From an uncultured Flavobacteriaceae bacterium (GTDB lineage Bacteria > Bacteroidota > Bacteroidia > Flavobacteriales > Flavobacteriaceae): a DNA stretch of 64,000 nt. A program made the position numbers and the translations under genes. The stretch covers positions 149,478 through 213,477 of the forward strand of contig CAJWPZ010000001.1 in the NCBI GenBank assembly GCA_913045325.1, given 5' to 3'. Below are positions 16,625-26,400 of this stretch, one piece after another; position 1 is the stretch's first letter, and each line of letters begins with the position of its first letter. The notes beneath the pieces are model-generated. The model was not told the origin of the DNA and ran no database searches. It worked only from the letters and a program-made list of their open reading frames with translations.

Positions 16625-17938
16625 ATGAATTTAAAAGAAAAATTACAATCCTCATATCTTGCTTTTGAAGATCACTTGCAAGCAGACTCGCCATTACATG
16701 ATGTGCGCACTAAGGCTATGAAGTCTTTTGAAGACAAGGGATTTCCGAGCAAAAAAGAAGAAGCATGGAAGTACACTTCTTTAAATGCATTATTGAGTAA
16801 AGATTATAGCATTTTTCCAAAAAATGAAACTGCAATAGAGTTTAACGATGTTAAAAAGTATTTCTTAAATGATATAGACACCTATAAAGTTGTTTTTATA
16901 GACGGGGTTTACAGTTCTTTTCTATCTCAAATCACTCATGATGTTATTGATGTTTGTTTGATGTCATCTGCGCTAAACAAGTCTAAATACAGCTCTATTA
17001 TAGAGACCTATTTCAATAAAGCCGCTAACACTGATAGTTTAAGTTGTTTAAACACTGCCTTTGCTAAAGAAGGGGCCTATATTCGTATCCCAAAAAACAA
17101 AGAAGCTAAAAAACCCATTGAGATTATAAACTTTGCTACAGGAACAGAAGCTGCTACCATGTTGCAGCCCCGTAATTTAATTATTGTAGAACAAAACGCA
17201 CATGTTCAAATCATTGAGCGTCACCAAAGTCTTAATAACAACCCGGTACTCACCAATAGTGTTACTGAGATTTTTTTAGAAAAAAGAGCTAATGTAGATT
17301 ACTATAAGATCCAAAATGACACTCAAAACGCCTCTTTGATTGATAGCACCTTCATCCAGCAACAACGCGAGAGTATTTGTAGTGTTCATACCTTTTCTTT
17401 TGGTGGAAAATTAACCCGTAATAACCTAAGCTTTAAACAACTTGGAGAGCGTTGTGATTCTATACTAAACGGAGTCACGATGATTGAAGACAAACAACAT
17501 GTAGATCACAACACCCTTGTGCATCATATTGCTGAAAACTGTGAAAGTCACCAAGATTACAAAGGAATTTTTGATGACAGTGCAACTGGGGTTTTTAACG
17601 GAAAAGTGTATGTTGAAAAGCAGGCTCAGAAACTAGATGCGTTCCAGAAAAACAATAATATTTTAATTTCCAACAAAGCAACAATAAACGCAAAGCCGCA
17701 GCTAGAAATTTTTGCAGATGATGTAAAATGCTCACATGGTTGTACCATTGGCCAACTAGACCCTGACGCAATGTTTTATTTGCGCTCTCGAGGTATCGCT
17801 GATAAAGAAGCTAGGGCGCTGCTTATATATGCTTTCGCAAATACTGTTTTGGAAAGTGTGAAAATTCCAGAATTAAAAGAAAGAATCAATAAATTAATTG
17901 CCAACAAGATGGGTGTTAATTTAGGCTTTGACCTTTAA
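16625..17938 (+). CDS. sufD: Fe-S cluster assembly protein SufD
   Basis: SufD pairs with SufB in the SufBC2D scaffold and is needed for iron supply. The 437-residue protein has the N-terminal helical region with KKEEAWKYTSL and the C-terminal block CSHGCTIGQLDPDAMFYLRS that holds the conserved His and the Cys used at the SufB-SufD interface. Length is typical. It follows sufC by 34 bp and precedes sufS by 81 bp, the largest gap in the operon; an internal promoter there cannot be excluded. Confidence 0.95.
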   Translation: MNLKEKLQSSYLAFEDHLQADSPLHDVRTKAMKSFEDKGFPSKKEEAWKYTSLNALLSKDYSIFPKNETAIEFNDVKKYFLNDIDTYKVVFIDGVYSSFLSQITHDVIDVCLMSSALNKSKYSSIIETYFNKAANTDSLSCLNTAFAKEGAYIRIPKNKEAKKPIEIINFATGTEAATMLQPRNLIIVEQNAHVQIIERHQSLNNNPVLTNSVTEIFLEKRANVDYYKIQNDTQNASLIDSTFIQQQRESICSVHTFSFGGKLTRNNLSFKQLGERCDSILNGVTMIEDKQHVDHNTLVHHIAENCESHQDYKGIFDDSATGVFNGKVYVEKQAQKLDAFQKNNNILISNKATINAKPQLEIFADDVKCSHGCTIGQLDPDAMFYLRSRGIADKEARALLIYAFANTVLESVKIPELKERINKLIANKMGVNLGFDL

Positions 17939-18019
17939 ATTTATTGCTCCATTGATGCATTTTGTGCACTATTATAGTATAAAAAACAAAGGGTAACGTT
18001 AATTTCAATAAACGCATAT

Positions 18020-19234
18020 ATGTTTGATGTAACTGCTATAAGAAAAGATTTCCCTATACTTTCTAGAAAAGTAAATGGGAGACCGCTGGTGTATTTAGAC
18101 AATGCAGCCACATCTCAAAAACCAAAGCAGGTTATTGATAGCATTGTAGATTACTATTCAAACTACAACGCAAACATTCACAGAGGGGTTCATGCCTTGT
18201 CTCAAGAAGCTACAGATGCCTATGAGGCCTCTAGAAAAAAAATACAAACGCATTTTAGTATTGCAAAACCTCATGAGGTAATTTTCACCTCTGGAACTAC
18301 CCACGGTATAAATATTGTAGCACATGGGTTTTCAAGCTTACTCTCTGCAAATGATGAAATTATTGTTTCACAATTAGAGCATCATTCAAATATTGTGCCC
18401 TGGCAAATGCTTTGCAAGGCTACTGGAGCTGTATTAAAAGTAATCCCAATGAACCAAGAGGGCGGCCTAGATATGGACGCCTACCAGGAGTTGCTATGCT
18501 CAAAAACAAAACTAGTTTTTGTAAATCATATTTCAAATACCTTAGGTACTATAAACCCTATTGAGTTTATGACCCAAAAGGCGCACCAAGTAGGCGCTGC
18601 CATACTTATAGATGGCGCACAATCTTGCTCGCACATAAGGCCAGATTTGGTTGCATTAGATTGTGATTTTTATGTTACTTCTGCACACAAAATGTGCGGC
18701 CCTACAGGTATTGGTATGTTGTATGGTAAAGAAGCTTGGTTAGAAAAATTGCCGCCGTTTCAAGGGGGTGGAGAAATGATAGATCAAGTAACTTTTGAGC
18801 AAACAACCTACGCAGGACTGCCTCATAAGTTTGAAGCAGGAACACCAAATGTTTGTGGAGGTATTGCATTTGGAGCCGCCATTGATTATCTTAACGCCAT
18901 AGGTTTTGATGCTATTGCAGCTCATGAGGCTACGCTTTTAGAGTATGCTACAAAGAAATTATTGGCCATTGATGGGTTAAAAATTTACGGTACAACAAAA
19001 GAGAAAACATCTGTAATTTCTTTTAACATAGAGGGTATTCACCCCTATGATATTGGGACCATTGTTGATAAGCTAGGAGTTGCGGTTCGTACAGGGCAAC
19101 ACTGCACTCAGCCTATTATGGATTTCTTTAATATATCTGGAACCGTAAGAGCGTCGTTTGCATTTTACAACACTATCCAGGAGATTGATATTTTCGTTGC
19201 AGCCGTTGAAAAAGCTAAAATGATGCTATCATAA
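18020..19234 (+). CDS. sufS: Cysteine desulfurase SufS
   Basis: This PLP enzyme removes sulfur from cysteine to give alanine and a persulfide that SufE takes to SufB. The 404-residue group II desulfurase shows VYLDNAATSQKP at the N-terminus, the PLP lysine in TSAHKMCGPTGIG and the active-site cysteine in VRTGQHCTQP near the C-terminus. The short active-site loop and the sufE gene downstream mark it as SufS rather than IscS. Confidence 0.96.
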   Translation: MFDVTAIRKDFPILSRKVNGRPLVYLDNAATSQKPKQVIDSIVDYYSNYNANIHRGVHALSQEATDAYEASRKKIQTHFSIAKPHEVIFTSGTTHGINIVAHGFSSLLSANDEIIVSQLEHHSNIVPWQMLCKATGAVLKVIPMNQEGGLDMDAYQELLCSKTKLVFVNHISNTLGTINPIEFMTQKAHQVGAAILIDGAQSCSHIRPDLVALDCDFYVTSAHKMCGPTGIGMLYGKEAWLEKLPPFQGGGEMIDQVTFEQTTYAGLPHKFEAGTPNVCGGIAFGAAIDYLNAIGFDAIAAHEATLLEYATKKLLAIDGLKIYGTTKEKTSVISFNIEGIHPYDIGTIVDKLGVAVRTGQHCTQPIMDFFNISGTVRASFAFYNTIQEIDIFVAAVEKAKMMLS

Positions 19235-19244
19235 AAAAGTAGTT

Positions 19245-19667
19245 ATGAAAAAAATAGTCTTAACCAGCATCACACTTTGCTTTTTAATAGTTGGGTGTAA
19301 TCAAACAAAAAAAGTAGTTGTAGATACACCTAAAGCACTATTGTCTGGGATTTTTACTGTAATTACTATTTATGGCGAGGATATTTCTTCATCGGCTGTG
19401 CTGCAGTTTAACAAGGCAGATAAAAAAATATGGGGGAATGCTGGATGCAATGATTTTGCAGGAACATACACTCAAAATGCTGGCTCGTTAAATATAGGGC
19501 AACTTAGCTCAACAAAGGCGTATTGTGAAGGAGCCATGAAAAATGAATATGCCATACAAAAGGTTTTAAGAAATGTGGGGTCATTTGATATTTCAAACGG
19601 AAACCTTACATTGTATTCAGTCACAGAAAAAAAGCCACTGCTCACAGCTATTAAAAACAAAGAATAA
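19245..19667 (+). CDS. META-domain lipoprotein (HslJ-like) inside the suf operon
   Basis: The 140-residue product carries a lipoprotein signal (LIVGC near residue 18). Its mature part shows the META/HslJ pattern: LQFNKADKKIWGNAGCNDFAG-type core, then a YTQNAGSLNIGQLSSTKAYC segment with a matching second cysteine and a final strand LTLYS. META-domain proteins are small envelope proteins of unclear biochemical role, sometimes linked to heat or envelope stress. It sits 10 bp after sufS and 2 bp before sufE, so it is part of the same transcript. It is the second lipoprotein embedded in this operon. Confidence 0.8.
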   Translation: MKKIVLTSITLCFLIVGCNQTKKVVVDTPKALLSGIFTVITIYGEDISSSAVLQFNKADKKIWGNAGCNDFAGTYTQNAGSLNIGQLSSTKAYCEGAMKNEYAIQKVLRNVGSFDISNGNLTLYSVTEKKPLLTAIKNKE

Positions 19668-19669
19668 CT

Positions 19670-20095
19670 ATGACCATTAAAGCCATACAAGAAGAGCTAG
19701 TAGAAGAGTTTGCCATGTTTGATGATTGGATGCAACGCTATGAGTATATGATAGATTTAGGAAAATCTTTACCCCTTATAGAGGAGCAAAACAAAACCGA
19801 TGATAGGGTTATTAAAGGGTGTCAATCAAAAGTTTGGTTAGACGCAGAGCTCAAGGGAGATAAAATGGTTTTCTCTGCAGATAGCGATGCTATTATCACT
19901 AAGGGTATTATTGCTATTTTGATAAGAACCTTTAACAACCAAACACCCACAGCAATTTTAAATTCAAACACAGATTTTATCGATCAAATTGGTCTAAAAG
20001 AGCATTTATCTGCCACAAGAGCAAATGGGCTAACCTCTATGATTAAGAAATTAAAATTGTATGCCACAGCATATCAAGCAAAATTAAATAGCTAG
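19670..20095 (+). CDS. sufE: Sulfur acceptor protein SufE
   Basis: SufE accepts persulfide sulfur from SufS and stimulates it. The 141-residue protein has the conserved active cysteine in VIKGCQSKVWL and the N-terminal helix with FDDWMQRYEYMIDLGK. Length and position after sufS are as expected. Confidence 0.95.
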   Translation: MTIKAIQEELVEEFAMFDDWMQRYEYMIDLGKSLPLIEEQNKTDDRVIKGCQSKVWLDAELKGDKMVFSADSDAIITKGIIAILIRTFNNQTPTAILNSNTDFIDQIGLKEHLSATRANGLTSMIKKLKLYATAYQAKLNS

Positions 20096-20136
20096 TTCTT
20101 TTTAAGTTATATTAAATTTATAAATACAGTACCATT

Positions 20137-20463
20137 ATGGAAGATGAAACATTAGACACACAGGCACTAGGAGAAAAGATTGTAAAGGTCTTAAAGTCAA
20201 TATATGATCCTGAGATCCCTGTAGATATTTATGAGTTAGGGCTTATTTATGATGTTTTTGTAAATGAAGATCATAATGTAAAGATTTTAATGACCCTTAC
20301 CACTCCAAACTGTCCTGTTGCAGAAACGCTTCCTGTGGAGGTAGAAGACAAAGTGAAGTCTCTTAAAATTGTAAATGATGCAGAGGTAGAAATTACCTTT
20401 GATCCGCCATGGACACAAGATCTTATGAGCGAAGAGGCAAAGCTAGAATTGGGCATGCTATAA
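20137..20463 (+). CDS. sufT: SUF system maturation factor SufT (DUF59/MIP18)
   Basis: This 108-residue DUF59-domain protein helps Fe-S cluster maturation, especially under high demand. It shows the family motifs YDPEIPVDIYELGLIYDV, the Cys-containing TTPNCPVAE and the C-terminal FDPPWTQDLMSEEAK. It lies 41 bp after sufE and 10 bp before the DUF2480 gene, typical of the flavobacterial suf operon. Confidence 0.92.
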   Translation: MEDETLDTQALGEKIVKVLKSIYDPEIPVDIYELGLIYDVFVNEDHNVKILMTLTTPNCPVAETLPVEVEDKVKSLKIVNDAEVEITFDPPWTQDLMSEEAKLELGML

Positions 20464-20473
20464 TTTTAGTTTC

Positions 20474-20977
20474 ATGGCAAAACAGATTGTAAATAGAGTC
20501 GCAAATAGCGTTTTAAAAACTATAGATTTAGAGCAGCTATATCCAAAAGGTACTAGAGTTGCCTTTGATATTGCCCCTTGGCTACAAGAGGGTATTATAC
20601 TTCGAGAAAAAGACTTTAGAGAATCGGTTTCTACCCACCCGTGGGAGCAATATAAAAATCAGTATGTTTCCATCCACTGTAGTACAGAGGCTATTATTCC
20701 TGCATGGGCTTTTATGCTTGTTAGCACAAAACTAATACCCCACACCAAAAAAACAGTTATTGGATCACAACAAACCCTAGAAACAATTTTATTTGCTGAA
20801 GTTTTAAACGATCTAGATATTAGTGAATATAAAGATACTCCTGTTATCATTAAAGGGTGTGCAAACAAACCTATCCCAGGGGCAGCTTATGGAATGTTGA
20901 TTTCAAAATTACAACCCATTGCAAAAAGTATTATGTATGGAGAGGCCTGTTCTTTTGTGCCTTTGTATAAAAATTAG
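20474..20977 (+). CDS. DUF2480 family protein
   Basis: A 167-residue soluble protein of the Bacteroidota-restricted DUF2480 family. Visible conserved parts are TRVAFDIAPWLQEGIILREK, the STEAIIPAWAFMLV segment and the C-terminal KGCANKPIPGAAYGML. There is no signal peptide. Its fixed location behind sufT suggests a link with Fe-S metabolism, and the Cys in GCANKP is a possible ligand, but no function is established. The 10-bp gap after sufT implies co-transcription. Confidence 0.82.
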   Translation: MAKQIVNRVANSVLKTIDLEQLYPKGTRVAFDIAPWLQEGIILREKDFRESVSTHPWEQYKNQYVSIHCSTEAIIPAWAFMLVSTKLIPHTKKTVIGSQQTLETILFAEVLNDLDISEYKDTPVIIKGCANKPIPGAAYGMLISKLQPIAKSIMYGEACSFVPLYKN

Positions 20978-21016
20978 CCTCGCTCAAAAATTGGCGTTTT
21001 TTTAAAAACAACTTTA

Positions 21017-21928
21017 ATGAAAAAAACACTTCTATTAATGGTGTGCTGTATAGTTACCATAACTGGTTTCTCTCAAGAAAAAAAAGAAGAGACTAAAGGC
21101 CCTTGGACTAAAGTCACTAATGTATCACTTTTGTTTAACCAAGCAGCATTTAACGACAAATGGCAAGGTGGTGGTACGTCAAACTATGCCGCAAATTTTG
21201 GCCTCACACATGATGCCAACTACAGTAAAGATAACATCACTTGGGATAACCGTATTGTTATAGAGTACGGTATTGCCAATCAAAAAGATCAGGAATTTAC
21301 CAGAAAAACAAACGATCGTTTTGAGCTTAATACATTGATAGGGAAAGAGATAAAAGAAAGTCTTTGGTATTATTCTTTTTTCCTTAGTGCAAGAACACAA
21401 CTTGCCAATGGATATGATTTTGGAGAAGACCAAGATGGAAAACCAATTAGAACACAGGCCACAAAAATTTTATCTCCAGGATACTTCCAAGCAGGGCTGG
21501 GAGTGCTATGGAAAAAAAATGATAATTTAAAACTCAACATTGCTCCTGCAACCTCACGTTTGATAGTTGTTAATAGTCAGTTCACAAATGTTGGACCAAA
21601 CCAAAGTGATATTGATGCTTTTAACCAAGTTGGGTATTTTGGGATAAATGCAAATCAAACCTCTCGTATAGAGTTTGGAACTGCTGTAGGAGCCTACGGA
21701 AAATTCACTTTGCTTGAAAATGTGGTACTAGAAAATGTGCTTAATTTGTACAGTAACTATCTTGAGAACATGCAAAATGTAGATATAGACTACACCGCAA
21801 ACCTAGTGATGTCTGTAAACAAATGGATTACTGCAAATGTAACCTTCCAGGCCATCTACGATGATAATGCAGTAAAGGGATTTCAAATCAGAGAGGCTTT
21901 GGGTCTGGGGCTCACCTACGGTTTTTAA
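21017..21928 (+). CDS. DUF3078 outer-membrane-type protein
   Basis: The 303-residue product has a signal peptide (about 1-19, ending GFSQ) and a mature part rich in alternating beta strands ending in the aromatic GLGLTYGF, the usual final strand of an outer-membrane barrel. The WTKVTNVSLLFNQAAFNDKWQGGG segment identifies DUF3078, a family found in Bacteroidota and often close to DUF2480 or suf genes. Function is unknown. It is the last gene before a strong bidirectional terminator and is probably the end of the suf transcript, 39 bp after DUF2480. Confidence 0.82.
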   Translation: MKKTLLLMVCCIVTITGFSQEKKEETKGPWTKVTNVSLLFNQAAFNDKWQGGGTSNYAANFGLTHDANYSKDNITWDNRIVIEYGIANQKDQEFTRKTNDRFELNTLIGKEIKESLWYYSFFLSARTQLANGYDFGEDQDGKPIRTQATKILSPGYFQAGLGVLWKKNDNLKLNIAPATSRLIVVNSQFTNVGPNQSDIDAFNQVGYFGINANQTSRIEFGTAVGAYGKFTLLENVVLENVLNLYSNYLENMQNVDIDYTANLVMSVNKWITANVTFQAIYDDNAVKGFQIREALGLGLTYGF

Positions 21929-21943
21929 AAAACGCTGTGATTT

Positions 21944-21989
21944 AAAAAACCCAATTTTACGAGAAAGAGTTCTTACGCTTGGGTTTTTT
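21944..21989. terminator. Bidirectional terminator between DUF3078 and hflX
   Basis: A perfect 11-bp inverted repeat (AAAAAACCCAA / TTGGGTTTTTT) with a 24-nt loop lies between two convergent gene ends. T-runs occur on both strands, so it can end both transcripts. Confidence 0.7.
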
Positions 21990-21993
21990 ATAG

Positions 21994-23202
21994 TTATTCA
22001 ACATACTCTTGAGGATATAAAAAACTATTATAAGGAAACCGGCTTACATGAATTTCGCGAACTTTATCATACACTACTTTTCTAAAACTTTCAAAATTTT
22101 GTTTCTCTAAGGCAGACACAAAAATAGCGTCACCATTAGTCTTATTCATCCAAGTTGCTTTCCACTCCTGTAAGGTAAAGTGTTCTTTTGTTTTCTGGGT
22201 CACTAAATCATCACTGTCAATAGTTTTATTAGTGAAGGCATCTATTTTATTAAATACCATAATCGTTGGCTTGTCTGCACTTTTAATTTCGTCCAAAATA
22301 GTTCCTACACTGGCAATATGATCTTCAAAACTTGGATGTGAAATATCTACCACATGCAACAGCAAATCTGCTTCTCTCACCTCATCTAGTGTGCTTTTAA
22401 AAGACTCAACCAGTTGGGTAGGTAGTTTGCGGATAAAACCAACGGTATCGGTTAGTAAAAAAGGGAGGTTCCCTATTACTACTTTGCGCACTGTGGTGTC
22501 TAGGGTGGCAAATAATTTGTTTTCTGCAAATACATCACTTTTACTAATGGCATTCATCAAGGTAGATTTTCCAACGTTGGTATACCCCACCAATGCTACC
22601 CTAACTAATTTACCGCGATTTCCTCGCTGAACCTCCATTTGGCGATCTATCTTTTTTAGTTTCTTTTTTAGCAATGAAATACGATCTCTAACAATACGTC
22701 TATCTGTTTCAATTTCTGTCTCTCCAGGTCCTCGCATTCCTATCCCTCCACGTTGTCTCTCTAGGTGGGTCCACATACCAGCAAGTCTAGGGAGTAAATA
22801 CTCGTACTGAGCAAGCTCTACCTGTGTTCTAGCATAACTTGTTTGGGCGCGTTGCGCAAAAATATCAAGTATTAGGTTGGTGCGATCAATGATTTTACAC
22901 TCAAGAATTTTCTCGATGTTTTTTTGTTGGGCTGCAGAGAGCTCATCATCAAAAATAACAGTCCCAACTCCGTGCTGCTGAACATAGGTAAGTACCTCTT
23001 CTAGTTTACCGGTTCCTATAAAAGTTTTAGGGTTTGGTTTTTCCATTTTCTGGACAAAGCGTTTGAGTACTTCACCACCAGCGGTGTAGGCTAAAAACTC
23101 AAGTTCGTCTAGATATTCCTCAGATTTGGCCTGGTCTTGCTTTTGAGTGATTAAACCAATGAGTATGGTCTTTTCGTATTCAATGTCTTTTTCTTCTATC
23201 AT
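21994..23202 (-). CDS. hflX: Ribosome-associated GTPase HflX
   Basis: HflX binds the large ribosomal subunit and splits or rescues stalled ribosomes, for instance after heat. The 402-residue protein has the N-terminal HflX domain (FIGTGKLEEV, VIFDDELSAAQQKNIE), the RAQTSYARTQVELAQ helix, and the G domain with G1 GYTNVGKST, G3 DTVGF and G4 NKID. Length is typical. It is a single-gene unit with its own promoter. Confidence 0.95.
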   Translation of the reverse strand: MIEEKDIEYEKTILIGLITQKQDQAKSEEYLDELEFLAYTAGGEVLKRFVQKMEKPNPKTFIGTGKLEEVLTYVQQHGVGTVIFDDELSAAQQKNIEKILECKIIDRTNLILDIFAQRAQTSYARTQVELAQYEYLLPRLAGMWTHLERQRGGIGMRGPGETEIETDRRIVRDRISLLKKKLKKIDRQMEVQRGNRGKLVRVALVGYTNVGKSTLMNAISKSDVFAENKLFATLDTTVRKVVIGNLPFLLTDTVGFIRKLPTQLVESFKSTLDEVREADLLLHVVDISHPSFEDHIASVGTILDEIKSADKPTIMVFNKIDAFTNKTIDSDDLVTQKTKEHFTLQEWKATWMNKTNGDAIFVSALEKQNFESFRKVVYDKVREIHVSRFPYNSFLYPQEYVE

Positions 23203-23217
23203 AGGTATTTAAAAAAA

Positions 23218-23250
23218 CAAAGGTACGAAAGACAAACAGACTAATTTCAA
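23218..23250 (-). promoter_or_regulatory. Putative promoter of hflX
   Basis: On the minus strand TTG (23248-23250), a 22-nt spacer and TACCTTTG (23218-23225) match the flavobacterial consensus. The -7 is 15 bp from the start codon, which implies a very short or absent leader. Confidence 0.5.
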
Positions 23251-23471
23251 TAGATGATAAGCGAACCCTATTTATTTTAGAGGCTACATTAATTACATAT
23301 CATAAGAACCAAAATTTAGCGTTTGTAGGTTGGCTAAAGTTAGTTTTTTAACCCAATTACAAGGTTTTAATCGATAAATTAAAGCGCTACATCTAATAAA
23401 ATATATAAGCTAACATTACATTAAATTTTTACTTAAATTTATCTTCAAAATAATACCAAAAAAATAACTAA

Positions 23472-26400
23472 ATGAACATTAAATTACTCTCTCAAAAAAA
23501 TACACGCACGTATCGATTTGTAAAGAATCTAAGCACTACCGTAGCCTCTATGGTGGTTTTTTTATGTCTTAGCGTGTCATATGGTCAAACTACGATTCCT
23601 TGTGCCGACGGTGCTTTTAATGACACCTATTGCTACACTGCTAATGATACTACTGAAATTGTATATACCAGTGATACAGGGTTCCCTTTAAAATTAACAT
23701 TTATTGAAGGAACTGTTGAGCTAAATTTTGATGAAGTTGTCATTTTAGACTCAGATGGAGTTACCAATCTTAATGCTGGTAACCCTTATGGAAATACGGG
23801 TGATATGTCCGGATTTGTTTTTGAATCTAGTGGAGACACCATAACACTTCAAGTTACCTCAGATGGAATTGCAAGTTGTGTAGATGGGTTGTTTGTTCCA
23901 TTAAATTATGATATTAATTGTTTAACCTGTACAGATCCAACCATTGAGTTTACAAACGACGGAATGTGTGAAACAGGGCAACAATTCACCATTGGTGTAG
24001 ATATTACAGATCTAGGTAGTTCTACTAGTATCACAGTTACTGATGACCAAGGAAGTGCGGCTCAAACTGCAACAACGGCAGGTGTTTTATTCTTCGGTCC
24101 TTACCCTGCTACAACAGGAGTTACCTTCACTGTTGACACTGGAGATTTAAATTGTGATTTCACAAGTGGTATCATTGAGTGCCAAGCTCAAGGAAGTTGT
24201 GATGTACTGGATGCTGGTTTTGATATGTTTATAGATTGTGAAACATTTTGCACAGATCTAGTTGCAGATTATATAGCCTTGCCAAATCTAGACACTACCT
24301 CTTATCAAATTCAAGGACCTCTTTGTGATGTGCCTCCTGTTACTGGTGGTACTCCAACAAATCTAACAATAGATGATGTTTGGAGTGGTGTGATTGCATT
24401 GCCTTTCGAATTTAATTTTTACGGTAATTCTTATACACAGGTTGTTGCTGGTGCAAACGGGCAACTTTCTTTTAACGCTGCCCTGGCTGGAAATTATAAC
24501 GGATGGGCTATGGATCCTGCAGATCAGATTCCTACCAATGATGCCAACTATCCTTTAAACACAGTTTTTGGCGCCTACCATGATATTAATCCTGCTGTAG
24601 CTCCAGCGGCTCCAGATAGAGTCAACTATTTTGTAAATGGAGTTGCTCCTTTTAGAGTTTTTGTGCTAAATTTTAATGCAGTACCTCAATTTGGATGTAA
24701 CGAGCTTTTAACAACCCAGCAAATCTTATTGTATGAATCATTAAACGTAATTGATGTAAATATTATCAATAAACCTGTGTGTGATACCTGGAATGGTGGT
24801 CTTGCTGCCATAGGATTACAAGGAAATAATCTTACAGAATTTAGTGTCCCTGAAGATAGAAATGTTGGAGTATGGGATGTTACCAATGAAAATTGGCGTT
24901 TTGTTCCTAATGGAGGTCCTGTAACAAATGCAAGTGTATTTGAGTGGAGAGATGCTGCCGGAAACGTGCTTAGTAACGATCCTCTATTTACGGTATGTCC
25001 AGATCAAACTACCGTTTATACTGCGGCACTAGTGGTAGAATTACCTGACGGAAGTTTTAATGAACTTACAGATGACATAACGGTAACCAAAGAATCTGGA
25101 TGTTCTCCTTTTGATTGTACAGATGATGCATTCTTAGAAGACTTTGGTACGGGTGTGGGTAGAACTACGCATCCTTTTACACCTTTAGAATTTAATGCAA
25201 CCACACAGCTAGAGGCTAACCAATATGCAGTAACCAATATTTCAAGTGGGCTTAATTTTGGATGGCATCAAGGTATGGAAGACAATACTAGTGGTGACAC
25301 AAACGGAAGAATGATTTTCTACAACCCTTCTGAAGATACAAATCAAATAGAATTATATAGAAGAGATATCGCCGTTACGGCAAACACTTCTCATATTTTT
25401 GATTTTGCCATGACAACAGTATATGATATCGATAGTGGTATTTGCCCAGGAACAGGTACAGATTCAAGACTTATTTATCAAATTGAAGATGCTGCGGGTA
25501 CTGTTCTAGCAACAAGTACAACTGGTAATGTGACAAATGGTGCAAACCCAAACTGGATTAGATATTCTCTAGAGTTTAACCCTGGAGCTAACACAACAAT
25601 CCAGGTGGTTCTATTAAATGACATATTTGGGGCCTGCGGAAACGACCTTGCCGTAGATGACCTAAGAATTCGTGCAGAAGGCACCTCGCCAACTGTAGAA
25701 GATCCTTTGGATATGTTCTCTTGTGAGGACACCCCAGGAAGTAATGTTGCAACCTTTGATCTTACCTCCCAGATTGTAGAGATATTAAATGGTCAAAACG
25801 CTGCAGATTTTGAAATCACATTTCATGCCTCTCAAGAGGATGCTGACTCAGGAGATAACCCAATAGCAACTCCTGCTGCATATCAAAACACGGTAAACCC
25901 TGAAACTATTTACACAAGGGTACAGCGTTTAAATCAAGAAGATTGTTTCACGACAACATCTTTTGATTTGATTGTTGAATTGCCTGTAGTAATTACAACC
26001 AATTTACCATCACAATTAGATGTGTGTGCTAATGAAGATGCTGCTGCCATAGATGCTACACCAACCAATAGTGGTATAGACCTTGACACAGTAACTTATG
26101 ATTGGAAAAATGCGGGTGGCACTACAGTGTCTACAGAGGCGGTATTTACTCCTTTAGAGTCTGGTACCTATACCGTGACAATTACTATCCCGCCATGTAG
26201 TGAAACTACTGTGAGTATAGAGGTAGTGGTAAATCCAGTTCCAGATCTAGATTTAGGAGAAGATGTTACCCTTTGTGATAGCGAAGACTTTGAAATTATT
26301 CCAAGTATTTCTGGAGACACTGAAGGGGCAAGTTTTTTATGGAGTACAGGTGCTACAGACACTACTATATTTGTAGACCAAAGTGGAACCTACTCTCTTG

